A stretch of 64,000 nucleotides of DNA from Streptomyces sp. NBC_00670 (lineage in GTDB: Bacteria; Actinomycetota; Actinomycetes; Streptomycetales; Streptomycetaceae). The translations under genes and the position numbers were made by a program. The notes beneath the pieces were generated by a model. That model did no database searches. It was given only the letters and a program-made list of their open reading frames with translations, and was not told the DNA's origin. Of the stretch, positions 1 to 8,036 are shown piece after piece. Positions within the stretch are counted from its first letter, which is position 1; each line of letters starts with the position of its first letter. The stretch spans positions 6,325,001 through 6,389,000 of the forward strand of contig NZ_CP109017.1 in the NCBI RefSeq assembly GCF_036226765.1, read 5' to 3'.

Positions 1-1
1 C

Positions 2-1096
2 TGGTACCTGCACCTGTTCGCCCCCGAGCAGCCCGACCTCAACTGGGCCCACCCGGCCGTCCGCCAGGAGCACGAGGACGTGCTGCGGTTCTGGTTCGAG
101 CGAGGCGTCGCCGGGGTGCGGATCGACTCCGCCGCCCTCCTGGTCAAGGACCCCGCGCTGCCCGACTTCACCGCCGGGCGCGACCCGCACCCGTACGTCG
201 ACCGCGACGAGCTCCACGACGTCTACCGCTCCTGGCGCCGCGTCGCCGACGAGTACGACGGCGTCTTCGTCGGCGAGGTCTGGCTCCCCGACGCCGAGCG
301 CTTCGCCCGCTATCTGCGCCCCGACGAACTGCACACCGCCTTCAACTTCTCCTTCCTCTCCTGCCCCTGGGACCCCGCCCGGCTGCGCGCCTCCATCGAC
401 GACACCCTCGCCGAGCACGCCCCCGTCGGCGCCCCCGCCACCTGGGTGCTCTGCAACCACGACGTGACCCGTACGGTCACCCGCTACGGCCGCGCCGACA
501 CCGGCTTCGAGTTCGCCACCAAGGCCTTCGGCACCCCCACCGACCTCGCGCTGGGCACCCGCCGCGCCCGCGCCGCCGCCCTGCTGACCCTCGCCCTGCC
601 CGGCTCGGTCTACGTCTACCAGGGCGAGGAACTGGGCCTGCCCGAGGCCGACATCCCCCGCGAGCGCATCCAGGACCCGATGCACGCCCGCTCCGGCGGC
701 ACCGACCCCGGCCGCGACGGCTGCCGGGTCCCGCTGCCCTGGACGGCCGGCGCGCCGTACGCCGGTTTCGGCTCCCGCGAGGAGCCGTGGCTGCCGCAGC
801 CCGCCGACTGGGCCGCGTACGCCGCCGACCGGCAGGCCGCCGACCCGCACTCGATGCTCACCCTCTACCGCGAGGCGATCCGCCTCCGCCCCGTCTTCGG
901 CGACGGGCCGCTCACCTGGCTGCCCGCCCCGGAGGGAGTCCTCGCCTTCACCCGCGCCGACGGCGTCCGCTGCGTGGTGAACCTCGGCGAGGACCCCGTC
1001 GCACTCCCCACCCCCGCCCAACCCCTGCTCTCCAGCGGCCCGTTGACCGACGACGGGCGGCTGCCGCAGGACACCGCGGTCTGGCTCCGCGACTGA
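2..1096 (+). CDS. alpha-glucosidase, GH13 family (5' end outside window)
   Basis: Partial gene. The reading frame is open from the window edge and ends in TGA at 1096, giving the last 364 residues. Visible GH13 regions, in order: the nucleophile segment GVRIDSA, the acid/base segment GEVWLPD, and the NHD substrate-stabilising segment in VLCNHDVTRTVTRY, followed by a C-terminal beta domain. The family hydrolyses alpha-1,4 or alpha-1,6 glucosidic bonds of short oligosaccharides in the cytoplasm. The next gene, 56 nt downstream in the same direction, encodes a secreted glucan-active enzyme, so the two plausibly form an alpha-glucan utilisation unit. Exact substrate cannot be read from the sequence. 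Confidence 0.9.
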   Translation, partial: WYLHLFAPEQPDLNWAHPAVRQEHEDVLRFWFERGVAGVRIDSAALLVKDPALPDFTAGRDPHPYVDRDELHDVYRSWRRVADEYDGVFVGEVWLPDAERFARYLRPDELHTAFNFSFLSCPWDPARLRASIDDTLAEHAPVGAPATWVLCNHDVTRTVTRYGRADTGFEFATKAFGTPTDLALGTRRARAAALLTLALPGSVYVYQGEELGLPEADIPRERIQDPMHARSGGTDPGRDGCRVPLPWTAGAPYAGFGSREEPWLPQPADWAAYAADRQAADPHSMLTLYREAIRLRPVFGDGPLTWLPAPEGVLAFTRADGVRCVVNLGEDPVALPTPAQPLLSSGPLTDDGRLPQDTAVWLRD

Positions 1097-1152
1097 CGGC
1101 CACGACCGCGCGACCCGCTATCCCCGCACCCCCACTCGAAGGGATCAGCACC

Positions 1153-3348
1153 ATGTCACACGGCACCACGCACCACCGCACCACCGTGAGAGCCGCCGGC
1201 CGGCTCTCCGCCGTCGGCACCGCCGTGGCCCTCGCGGCCGGCATGCTCGTCACCCTCGGCGCACCCGCCGCCCACGCGGCCGCCGGGGCCACCCTGCCGT
1301 TCACCTCCGTCGAGGCCGAGTCGGCGAGCAGCACCGGTGCCAAGATCGGCCCCGACTACACCCAGGGCACGCTCGCCTCCGAGGCCTCCGGACGGCAGGC
1401 GGTACGCCTCAGCTCCGGCCAGCGCGTGGAGTTCACCGTGCCGCGCGCCGCCAACGCCGTGAACGTCTCCTACAACGTGCCCGACGGCCAGTCCGGCAGC
1501 CTCGACGTGTACGTCAACGGCACCAAGCTCGACAAGACGCTCCCCGTCACCTCGAAATACTCCTACGTCGACACGAGCTGGATCACCGGCTCCAAGACCC
1601 ACCACTTCTTCGACAACGCCCGGATGCTGCTCGGCCGCGACGTCCAGACGGGCGACAAGATCGCCTTCCAGGCCACCAACGTGCAGGTCACCGTCGACGT
1701 CGCCGACTTCGAGCAGGTCGCCGACGCCGCCGGCAAGCCGTCCGGGGCGGTCTCCGTCACCGACAAGGGCGCCGACCCCAGCGGCCAGGGCGACTCCACC
1801 CAGGCCTTCCGCGACGCCATCTCCGCCGCCCAGGGCGGGGTGGTGTGGATACCGCCGGGCGACTACAAGGTGTCCTCCTCGCTCCAGAACGTGCAGAACG
1901 TCACCCTCCAGGGCGCCGGCAGCTGGCACTCCGTGGTGCACAGCTCCAGCTTCATCAACCAGCAGAGCAGCGCGGGCAACGTCCACCTCAAGGACTTCGC
2001 GGTGATCGGCGAGGTCACCGAGCGCAACGACGGCAGCCCGGACAACTTCGTCAACGGCTCCCTCGGCGCGAACTCCTCCGTCTCCGGGATGTGGCTCCAG
2101 CACCTCAAGTGCGGCTTCTGGCTCACCGGCACCAACGACAACCTCGTCGTCGAGAACAACCGCATCCTCGACACCACCGCCGACGGCCTCAACCTCAACG
2201 GCAGCGCCAAGAACGTCCACGTCCGCGACAACTTCCTGCGCAACCAGGGCGACGACTCGCTCGCCATGTGGTCGCTCTACTCACCGGACACGGGCAGCGC
2301 CTTCGAGAACAACACCATCTCGCAGCCCAACCTCGCCAACGGCATCGCCATCTACGGCGGCACCGACATCACGGTGAAGAACAACCTGATCTCCGACACC
2401 AACGCCCTCGGCAGCGGCATCGCCATCTCCAACCAGAAGTTCCTCGACCCGTTCAGCCCGCTCGCCGGAACGATCACGGTCGACGGCAACACGCTCGTCC
2501 GCGCCGGGGCGATGAACCCCAACTGGAAGCACCCGATGGGCGCGCTGCGCGTCGACTCCTACGACAGCCAGATCAACGCCACGGTCAACATCACCAACAC
2601 CACGATCACCGACAGCCCGTACAGCGCCTTCGAATTCGTCTCCGGCGGTGGCACCGGCTACCCGGTCAAGAACGTCAACGTCTCCGGCGCCACGGTGAAG
2701 AACACCGGCACGGTCGTCGTCCAGGCGGAGGCGCAGGGCGCGGCCACCTTCAAGAACGTGACCGCCACCAGCGTGGGCGCGGCCGGCATCTACAACTGCC
2801 CCTACCCGGCCAACTCGGGCACGTTCACGCTCACCGACGGCGGCGGGAACTCCGGCTGGGACAGCACCTGGTCGGACTGCTCCACCTGGCCCCAGCCCGG
2901 CCAGGGCAACCCCGACCCCGACCCCGGCCGCAACCTCGCCAAGGGCCGCCCGGCCTCGGCCACCGGCTCCCAGGACGTCTACACCCCGGGCAAGGCGGTC
3001 GACGGCGACGCGAACAGCTACTGGGAGTCGACGAACAACGCCTTCCCGCAGGCGCTCACCGTCGACCTGGGGTCCGCGCAGGCCGTACGGCGGCTCGTGC
3101 TGAAGCTGCCGCCGTCCTCCGCGTGGGGCGCCCGCACCGAAACCCTGTCCGTGCTCGGCAGCACCGACGGCTCCGGGTACTCCACGGTCGTCGCGTCGAA
3201 GGACTACCGCTTCGACCCGGCCTCCGGCAACACGGCCACCGTCACCCTGCCGAGCAACGCCGACCTGCGCTATCTGAAGCTGAACGTGACCGCCAACACC
3301 GGCTGGCCGGCGGCCCAGTTCAGCGAGGTGGAGGCGTATCTGCAGTAG
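1153..3348 (+). CDS. secreted beta-helix glycoside hydrolase with discoidin domain (GH87/mycodextranase-like)
   Basis: 731 residues from the ATG at 1153; longer upstream frames have no signal peptide. Residues 1-42 form a secretion signal ending in AHA. A beta-sandwich carbohydrate-binding-like region follows (about 45-190), then a right-handed parallel beta-helix starting at VSVTDKGADPSGQGDST with repeated N-rich turns (VENNRILDTTADGLNLNG). From about residue 593 an F5/8 type C (discoidin) domain begins with NLAKGRPASATGS. This architecture is typical of Streptomyces mycodextranase or alpha-1,3-glucanase-like enzymes acting outside the cell. Oligosaccharides released could feed the upstream alpha-glucosidase. 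The GH87 assignment is inference; another beta-helix family is possible. The 3' end overlaps the convergent ABC ATPase gene by 29 bp. Confidence 0.8.
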   Translation: MSHGTTHHRTTVRAAGRLSAVGTAVALAAGMLVTLGAPAAHAAAGATLPFTSVEAESASSTGAKIGPDYTQGTLASEASGRQAVRLSSGQRVEFTVPRAANAVNVSYNVPDGQSGSLDVYVNGTKLDKTLPVTSKYSYVDTSWITGSKTHHFFDNARMLLGRDVQTGDKIAFQATNVQVTVDVADFEQVADAAGKPSGAVSVTDKGADPSGQGDSTQAFRDAISAAQGGVVWIPPGDYKVSSSLQNVQNVTLQGAGSWHSVVHSSSFINQQSSAGNVHLKDFAVIGEVTERNDGSPDNFVNGSLGANSSVSGMWLQHLKCGFWLTGTNDNLVVENNRILDTTADGLNLNGSAKNVHVRDNFLRNQGDDSLAMWSLYSPDTGSAFENNTISQPNLANGIAIYGGTDITVKNNLISDTNALGSGIAISNQKFLDPFSPLAGTITVDGNTLVRAGAMNPNWKHPMGALRVDSYDSQINATVNITNTTITDSPYSAFEFVSGGGTGYPVKNVNVSGATVKNTGTVVVQAEAQGAATFKNVTATSVGAAGIYNCPYPANSGTFTLTDGGGNSGWDSTWSDCSTWPQPGQGNPDPDPGRNLAKGRPASATGSQDVYTPGKAVDGDANSYWESTNNAFPQALTVDLGSAQAVRRLVLKLPPSSAWGARTETLSVLGSTDGSGYSTVVASKDYRFDPASGNTATVTLPSNADLRYLKLNVTANTGWPAAQFSEVEAYLQ

Positions 3349-4231
3349 CCGCCGCGGGACCCGGGGGATCCGGGAGATCCTCCTTGACGAGGGCCGGTGC
3401 CCGGTCGCCCGGCGGTTCCTGACCCGCCGGGGACCCCACCGCCGGGCCCGGCCCCGGCACGGCCGTCCCGCGCTTCGCCGCCTGGATCTGCTCGTACACA
3501 TGTGTACGCAGATCCGCGAAGCGCGGGGCGACCCGTGTGTGGACCTGGTCCCGCTCCTCGGGCAGGTCCACCCGCAGCTCCTCCCGCACGACGGTGGGGG
3601 AGGCGGACAGGACCACCACCCGCTCGCCGAGGTAGACCGCCTCGTCGATGTCGTGGGTGACGAACACGATGGTGATGCGCCGCTCCCGCCACAGCCCCCG
3701 GACCAGGTCCTCCAGATCGGCCCGGGTCTGCGCGTCCACCGCCGCGAACGGCTCGTCCATCAGCAGCACGTCCGGCTCGTACGCCAGCGCGCGGGCGATC
3801 GCCACCCGCTGCTGCATCCCGCCGGAGAGCTGCCAGGGGTAGGCGCCCGCCGCGTCCGCGAGCCCCACCGACGCCAGCGCGTCGGCCACCAGCTCCCGCC
3901 GCCGGGACTTCGCCAACCCCTTCTGCTTCAAGGGCAGTTCGACGTTCTCGCCGACCCGCATCCAGGGGAAGAGACTGCGCCCGTACTCCTGGAACACCAC
4001 CGCCATGCCGGGCGGCGGACCGGTCACCCGGCGCCCGTCCAGGAGCACCTCGCCGCCGGTCGGGGTGAGCAGTCCGGCGACGCACTTCAGCAGTGTGGTC
4101 TTGCCGCAGCCCGACGGGCCCACCACGCAGACCAGTTCGCCCGCCGCGACCGTGAACGTGAGGTCCCGGACCGCCTCCACCCGGCGCCCGGAGCCCTCGT
4201 AGACCTTTCTCAATCCGCGTACGTCGAGCAT
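3320..4231 (-). CDS. ABC transporter ATPase, nitrate/sulfonate/taurine type
   Basis: 303 residues. Walker A GPSGCGKT at residues 38-45, ABC signature LSGGMQQRVAIARAL, Walker B DVLLMDEPFAAVD and the switch histidine in FVTHDIDEAV are all present, so it should hydrolyse ATP. It belongs to the SsuB/TauB/NrtD group and is the last gene of a four-gene minus-strand operon, 28 nt after the second permease gene. The C-terminal 60 residues are Pro/Gly-rich and probably disordered. The stop codon lies inside the 3' end of the convergent beta-helix hydrolase gene. Confidence 0.92.
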   Translation of the reverse strand: MLDVRGLRKVYEGSGRRVEAVRDLTFTVAAGELVCVVGPSGCGKTTLLKCVAGLLTPTGGEVLLDGRRVTGPPPGMAVVFQEYGRSLFPWMRVGENVELPLKQKGLAKSRRRELVADALASVGLADAAGAYPWQLSGGMQQRVAIARALAYEPDVLLMDEPFAAVDAQTRADLEDLVRGLWRERRITIVFVTHDIDEAVYLGERVVVLSASPTVVREELRVDLPEERDQVHTRVAPRFADLRTHVYEQIQAAKRGTAVPGPGPAVGSPAGQEPPGDRAPALVKEDLPDPPGPAAATADTPPPR

Positions 4232-4259
4232 GCACTGCCCTTTCGCATGACTGGAGGAT

Positions 4260-5039
4260 TCACGAGGACCGCCGGCCGGCCGCGCGCAGCCCGTGGTACC
4301 AGCCGAGCACCCGCCGCTCGACCAGCTGGAACAGGACCGACAGCACGAACCCCAGCAGCCCGAGCAGCAGGATCCCGGTCCACATGCCGGGGATCGCGAA
4401 CCCGCGCTGGAACTGCACGATGGTGAAGCCCAGTCCGCTGTCGGCCGCGAACATCTCGCTGATGACCATGAGGATGATGCCGATCGACAGCGCCTGCCGC
4501 AGCCCGGCGACGATCCCCGGGCTCGCCGCGCGCAGCACCACCGTGCGCAGCCGGGCGGTGCCGGTGATGCCGTAGCTGCGGGCCGTCTCCGCCATCACCG
4601 GGTCCACGGCGCGGACGCCCTCGACGGTGTTGAGCAGCACCGGCCAGACGCAGCCGCTCGCGATGACGGTGATCTTCATGCCGTCGCCGATGCCCGCGAA
4701 CAGCATGATGACCGGTACCAGGACGGGCGGCGGCACCGCCCGCAGGAACTCCAGGACCGGCTCGCACACCGCGCGCACCCGCCGGTGGGAGCCGATCACC
4801 GTGCCGAGCGCCACACCCACGACGGCGGCGGCCGCGTACCCGGCGAGCAGCCGCCACACGCTGGGCAGCACGTCGGCGCGCAGCCGGTCGCCGGTCCACA
4901 CGTCGGGGAACGCCTCGAGGATCGTGCGCAGCGGCGGCCAGTAGACGTTGGTGGAGCCGTCGGAGGCCAGCCACCAGCCGACGACCAGCAGGACGGGCAG
5001 CGCGCCCGCGTACACCACCCCGAGCAGGACCCGTTTCAC
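4260..5039 (-). CDS. ABC transporter permease, SsuC/TauC-like (second permease)
   Basis: 259 residues from a GTG whose GTGA overlaps the stop of the preceding permease gene. The frame continues open upstream, but that part shadows the other permease, and MKRVLLGVVYAG gives a normal first membrane helix. About six transmembrane segments and an EAA-type cytoplasmic loop (ETARSYGITGTARLRTVVLRAASPG) are visible. It would form the membrane channel, together with the neighbouring permease, for the lipoprotein-delivered substrate. Two distinct permeases suggest a heterodimer rather than the homodimer usual in E. coli Ssu/Tau systems. Confidence 0.9.
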   Translation of the reverse strand: MKRVLLGVVYAGALPVLLVVGWWLASDGSTNVYWPPLRTILEAFPDVWTGDRLRADVLPSVWRLLAGYAAAAVVGVALGTVIGSHRRVRAVCEPVLEFLRAVPPPVLVPVIMLFAGIGDGMKITVIASGCVWPVLLNTVEGVRAVDPVMAETARSYGITGTARLRTVVLRAASPGIVAGLRQALSIGIILMVISEMFAADSGLGFTIVQFQRGFAIPGMWTGILLLGLLGFVLSVLFQLVERRVLGWYHGLRAAGRRSS

Positions 5040-5836
5040 ACCGCCACCTCCCCGCGCACCGACTGGTGCCAGGCCAGCGCACGCCGCTCCACCGCGCGTG
5101 CGCCCACGTTGATCAGCAGTCCGAGCAGCCCGGTGACGACGACGAGCGCGTACATCTCGGGCACGGCCTGCGAGGTCTGCGCCACCGCGATGCGGGAGCC
5201 CAGCCCCGGTGCCCCGATGACGAGTTCGGCGGTGATGGCGAGGATCAGCGCGACCGCGGCGGCCAGCCGGACCCCGGTCATGACGTACGGCAGCGCGGTC
5301 GGCCACAGCACGTGGCGGATCCGGGCCCAGGTGCCGAGGTCGTAGGCGCGGGCGGTCTCCTCGGCCACCGGGTCGACGTCCTGGATGCCGTACAGCACCT
5401 GGATGAGCACCTGCCAGAAGGAGGCGTACACCACCAGCAGCAGGACCGAGCGCAGTTCGGTGCCGTAGAGGAGGACGGCGAGGGGGATCAGGGCGACGGA
5501 GGGGATGGGGCGCAGGAACTCGATCGTCGAGGCGGTGACCTCGCGCAGATACGGCACGACGGAGACGAGCACCCCGGCCGCGACGCCGGCGCCCACCGCG
5601 AGCGCCAGGCCGAGCGCCCAGCCGGTGAGGGTGTCGCCGAGGGCGGTCCAGAAGGCGCCGTCGGCGAGCTCGTGGCCGAGGGCGTCGGCGATACGGCTGG
5701 TGGGCGGGAAGTAGTCCTCCTTGACCAGGCCGAGCCGGGGCACCGCCTCGCCGAGGGCGAGGAAGGCGAGGAGGCCGGTGAGGCCGAGGAGGGTGTTCTC
5801 GGAGGTTCCGCGGTGTGCGCGGTTCCGGCCGCTCAC
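5036..5836 (-). CDS. ABC transporter permease, SsuC/TauC-like (first permease)
   Basis: 266 residues from a GTG overlapping the stop codon of the binding-protein gene (GTGA). Contains about six membrane helices and the loop EETARAYDLGTWARIRHVLWPTALP, which matches the EAA motif contacting the ATPase. It is the partner of the following permease. Family members move nitrate, taurine, alkanesulfonates or pyrimidine precursors; nothing here decides between them. Confidence 0.9.
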   Translation of the reverse strand: MSGRNRAHRGTSENTLLGLTGLLAFLALGEAVPRLGLVKEDYFPPTSRIADALGHELADGAFWTALGDTLTGWALGLALAVGAGVAAGVLVSVVPYLREVTASTIEFLRPIPSVALIPLAVLLYGTELRSVLLLVVYASFWQVLIQVLYGIQDVDPVAEETARAYDLGTWARIRHVLWPTALPYVMTGVRLAAAVALILAITAELVIGAPGLGSRIAVAQTSQAVPEMYALVVVTGLLGLLINVGARAVERRALAWHQSVRGEVAV

Positions 5837-6801
5837 GGCAGGAGCTTGTCCAGGTCGGGCTCGGACGCGTACAGACCGTCCTGCTGTCCGAGCTTCATGA
5901 GCTTCTCGATGGAGGCGCGGTTGGCCTGGGCGGGCCAGCTCGGCAGCGTCAGCTTCGACAGCAGGGTGGAGGGGATCTTGGTGTACGTGGTGAGCACCTT
6001 GCGGACCTCGTCCGGGTGTCCGTCGGCGTACTTGAGGGACTCCTCGGTCGCCTCCCGGAACTTCTTCACCGTCTCCGGGTTCTTCTGCTCGTAGCTCTGC
6101 GAGGTGAAGTACATCGCCACGGTGAGGTCCTTCGCCACGTCCACGTACGACGAGGCGATCTCGGTGCCGCCCTGCTCCTTGATGGTGGTGAGCGCGGGCT
6201 CCACCGCGAACGCGGCGTCGACCTGGCCCTTGTCGAGCGCGGCCGGCATCTGGTCGAAGGCCAGCTCCACGAGCTTCACCTTCGACGGGTCGCCGCCGGC
6301 CTCGCGCACCGACTCGCGCACGGTGGTGTCGTTGATGTTCTTCAGCGTGTTGACGGCGACCTTCTTGCCCTCCAGGTCCTTGGCGGACGAGAGGGGGCTG
6401 CCCTTCTTGACGACGGTCGCGCCGAAGTCCTTGCCGTCCACGCCGGTGGAGTTGACGCCCTCGACGACCGCCTTGACGGGCACGTTGTTGGTCTGGGCGA
6501 GCATCAGCGAGGCCATGTTGCTGAAGCCGAACTGGAGTTGGCCGCTGACCACGGCGGGCACGATGGCCGCGCCGCCCTGGGCGGGGGTCATCTCCAGCTT
6601 CAGGCCGTGCTTCTTGTAGATGCCCTGTTGCTGCCCCAGGTAGAGCGGGGCGACATCGAGGATGGGGATGATCCCGACCTTGACCGTGGTGGTGGTGCCG
6701 GAGGACGCGGACGACGTCCCCGAGGAACCGTCCGACGATCCGCAGGCCGACGTGGCGGCCACGAACGCTCCGACCGCGAGCGCGGCGAGCAGGCGACGCA
6801 T
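5833..6801 (-). CDS. ABC transporter substrate-binding lipoprotein (NMT1/SsuA-like)
   Basis: 322 residues. A lipoprotein signal with Cys near residue 20 (AATSAC) is followed by a Ser/Thr/Gly-rich linker and an NMT1/SsuA-type periplasmic-binding fold (VKVGIIPILDVAPLYLGQQQ; GQLQFGFSNMASLM; VDAAFAVEPALTTI). It would be anchored outside the membrane and hand a small organic ligand to the two permeases. First gene of the operon; a GAGGAG Shine-Dalgarno precedes the ATG. The ligand (sulfonate, nitrate or thiamine-precursor class) is not determinable. A candidate promoter and a palindrome lie upstream at 6863-6914. Confidence 0.92.
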   Translation of the reverse strand: MRRLLAALAVGAFVAATSACGSSDGSSGTSSASSGTTTTVKVGIIPILDVAPLYLGQQQGIYKKHGLKLEMTPAQGGAAIVPAVVSGQLQFGFSNMASLMLAQTNNVPVKAVVEGVNSTGVDGKDFGATVVKKGSPLSSAKDLEGKKVAVNTLKNINDTTVRESVREAGGDPSKVKLVELAFDQMPAALDKGQVDAAFAVEPALTTIKEQGGTEIASSYVDVAKDLTVAMYFTSQSYEQKNPETVKKFREATEESLKYADGHPDEVRKVLTTYTKIPSTLLSKLTLPSWPAQANRASIEKLMKLGQQDGLYASEPDLDKLLP

Positions 6802-6862
6802 GGGCTGGCTCCTCTGTGCGGCGACGGTGATCCGACGGTGGTGCGCAGTGGTGCTGCCCGGG

Positions 6863-6892
6863 AAGTTAGAGGTGCGGGTGGGCCATGGTCAA
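6863..6892 (-). promoter_or_regulatory. predicted promoter of the ABC importer operon
   Basis: On the minus strand TTGACC (6887-6892) is followed after 18 bp by TAACTT (6863-6868). This matches the vegetative TTGAC-N18-TAnnnT pattern and lies about 60 bp before the lipoprotein start. Prediction only. Confidence 0.5.
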
Positions 6893-6904
6893 TGGCCATG
6901 GCTG

Positions 6905-6914
6905 ACAATATTGT
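6905..6914. promoter_or_regulatory. AT-rich palindrome ACAATATTGT, candidate operator
   Basis: Perfect 10-bp palindrome, extended imperfectly to TGACAATATTGTTGA, just upstream of the predicted -35 element of the importer promoter. Such an A/T block is conspicuous in this G+C-rich DNA. No regulator gene is adjacent, so the protein that might bind is unknown. Confidence 0.4.
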
Positions 6915-6997
6915 TGACGTTATGAAAGCGTGGTGTGCCCCTGCGGAGGGCTGGGGGGTGGGGTTCGTTGTCGGCTGACGGCCGGTGGGGGCTGGTC

Positions 6998-7060
6998 GCG
7001 CAGTTCCCCGCGCCCCTGAAAACCTGGGGGCACCCCCCGGCTTTCAAGGGGCGCGGGGCT
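6998..7060. repeat. type-A intergenic inverted repeat, copy 1
   Basis: Left arm GCGCAGTTCCCCGCGCCCCT at 6998-7017 and partial right arm AGGGGCGCGGGGCT at 7047-7060. The following GTGCGGCTCCGCCGCGTGGG segment recurs almost unchanged near 45270-45290. Lies 3' of the gene at 7151. Confidence 0.8.
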
Positions 7061-7150
7061 GTGTCGATGTGCGGCTCCGCCGCGTGGGCGCGAGCAACCA
7101 CAACGGACCCGCGCATGGCTTCGGGCGCGAGCCCGCATCGACCGTGGGCG

Positions 7151-7996
7151 TCAGCCCAGGCCGCGCGCGTCCTGCTTGAGCGCCGTGTCGACCGTCAGCG
7201 CCGTCGCCACGACAAGGCTCCGCAGCGGCTCCGGGAGCTGGAAGTGGATCTGGAGGACGTAGTTGTCCGACGTGGTGAACATCGTCTTGGCGAGGCCCTC
7301 CCACGTCTTCGTGATGCGGGCGACCTCGTTCTCCGAGTGGTCGGTGATCGCGAAGTTCCACGCCCGCCAGTTCTCGGCCTTGATCGCGCCGATCTTCTGA
7401 CCCCCCGCGTTGATCGAGAAGTTGATCTTCCCTATCGCGTTCTGCTGGACGATCTCGCCCACCGGCTGCCCGTCCGGACGCTCCACGACCACCCGGGACT
7501 TGATGAACTTCGCAGGCCGCGTCAGCAGCAGCTGCGGCTGCCCGTACGCGTCACGGATCTCCAGCCTGTGGGTCATGTACTGGTCCAGGCTGGAGACGAA
7601 CCGCAGCGCCTTCTTCAGGCCGCTCTGCCCGACCTCCGCCACCGAGCCGATCTGGTTGCCCTGCTGGTCGAAGACCTTGTACTCGTTGGTGAGTTCGATC
7701 AGCTTGGCCTTCTGGTTCACCACGAGCACCGGCTCGCTGAACAGCGAACCGCCGCCCGCCGCGCCCGGGGCGATCCCCGCCTGCTGCTGCACCTGGCGCT
7801 GCACACGGGGGTCGGGCGCGGCGGGCTGCTGGGGCATGGCCGGGGCGGCCCCCGGGGCGGGCGGCGCCTGCTGCGCACCCTGCTGATCCGGGGTGGTGTG
7901 CTGGGTCCACTGGGTGCCGTCCCAGTAGCGCAGGGTCTGTACCGCACCGTGCGGATCCGGGTACCAGCCTGCAGGAGTGTTCGAATGCGTGGTCAC
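7151..7996 (-). CDS. DUF2510 plus phospholipid scramblase/LURP-one-like protein
   Basis: 281 residues from a GTG. Residues 10-40 are a DUF2510 domain (AGWYPDPHGAVQTLRYWDGTQWTQH), then a Pro/Gln/Ala-rich linker (40-90). From LFSEPVLVVNQKAKLIELTNEYKVF onward comes a LURP-one/scramblase-like beta-barrel fold ending in a hydrophobic helix-like LRSLVVATALTVDTAL. Family members bind membranes or lipid tails; enzymatic scrambling is not established for bacterial members. It is followed 40 bp upstream on the same strand by a phospholipase gene, a possible membrane-lipid link. Role unknown. Confidence 0.85.
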   Translation of the reverse strand: MTTHSNTPAGWYPDPHGAVQTLRYWDGTQWTQHTTPDQQGAQQAPPAPGAAPAMPQQPAAPDPRVQRQVQQQAGIAPGAAGGGSLFSEPVLVVNQKAKLIELTNEYKVFDQQGNQIGSVAEVGQSGLKKALRFVSSLDQYMTHRLEIRDAYGQPQLLLTRPAKFIKSRVVVERPDGQPVGEIVQQNAIGKINFSINAGGQKIGAIKAENWRAWNFAITDHSENEVARITKTWEGLAKTMFTTSDNYVLQIHFQLPEPLRSLVVATALTVDTALKQDARGLG

Positions 7997-8036
7997 CGGG
8001 GCACACTACCGCGAGCCACCCACGACGCAACCCCCG

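Larger units (their letters stand above)
6802..7150. other. intergenic region: promoter, palindrome and one repeat cassette
   Basis: 349 bases without a gene. From left to right: the leader and predicted promoter of the ABC importer, two copies of GGCCATGG 13 bp apart (6881-6888, 6894-6901), an AT-rich palindrome, then a type-A repeat cassette that lies downstream of the gene at 7151. No convincing small ORF was seen. Confidence 0.7.
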
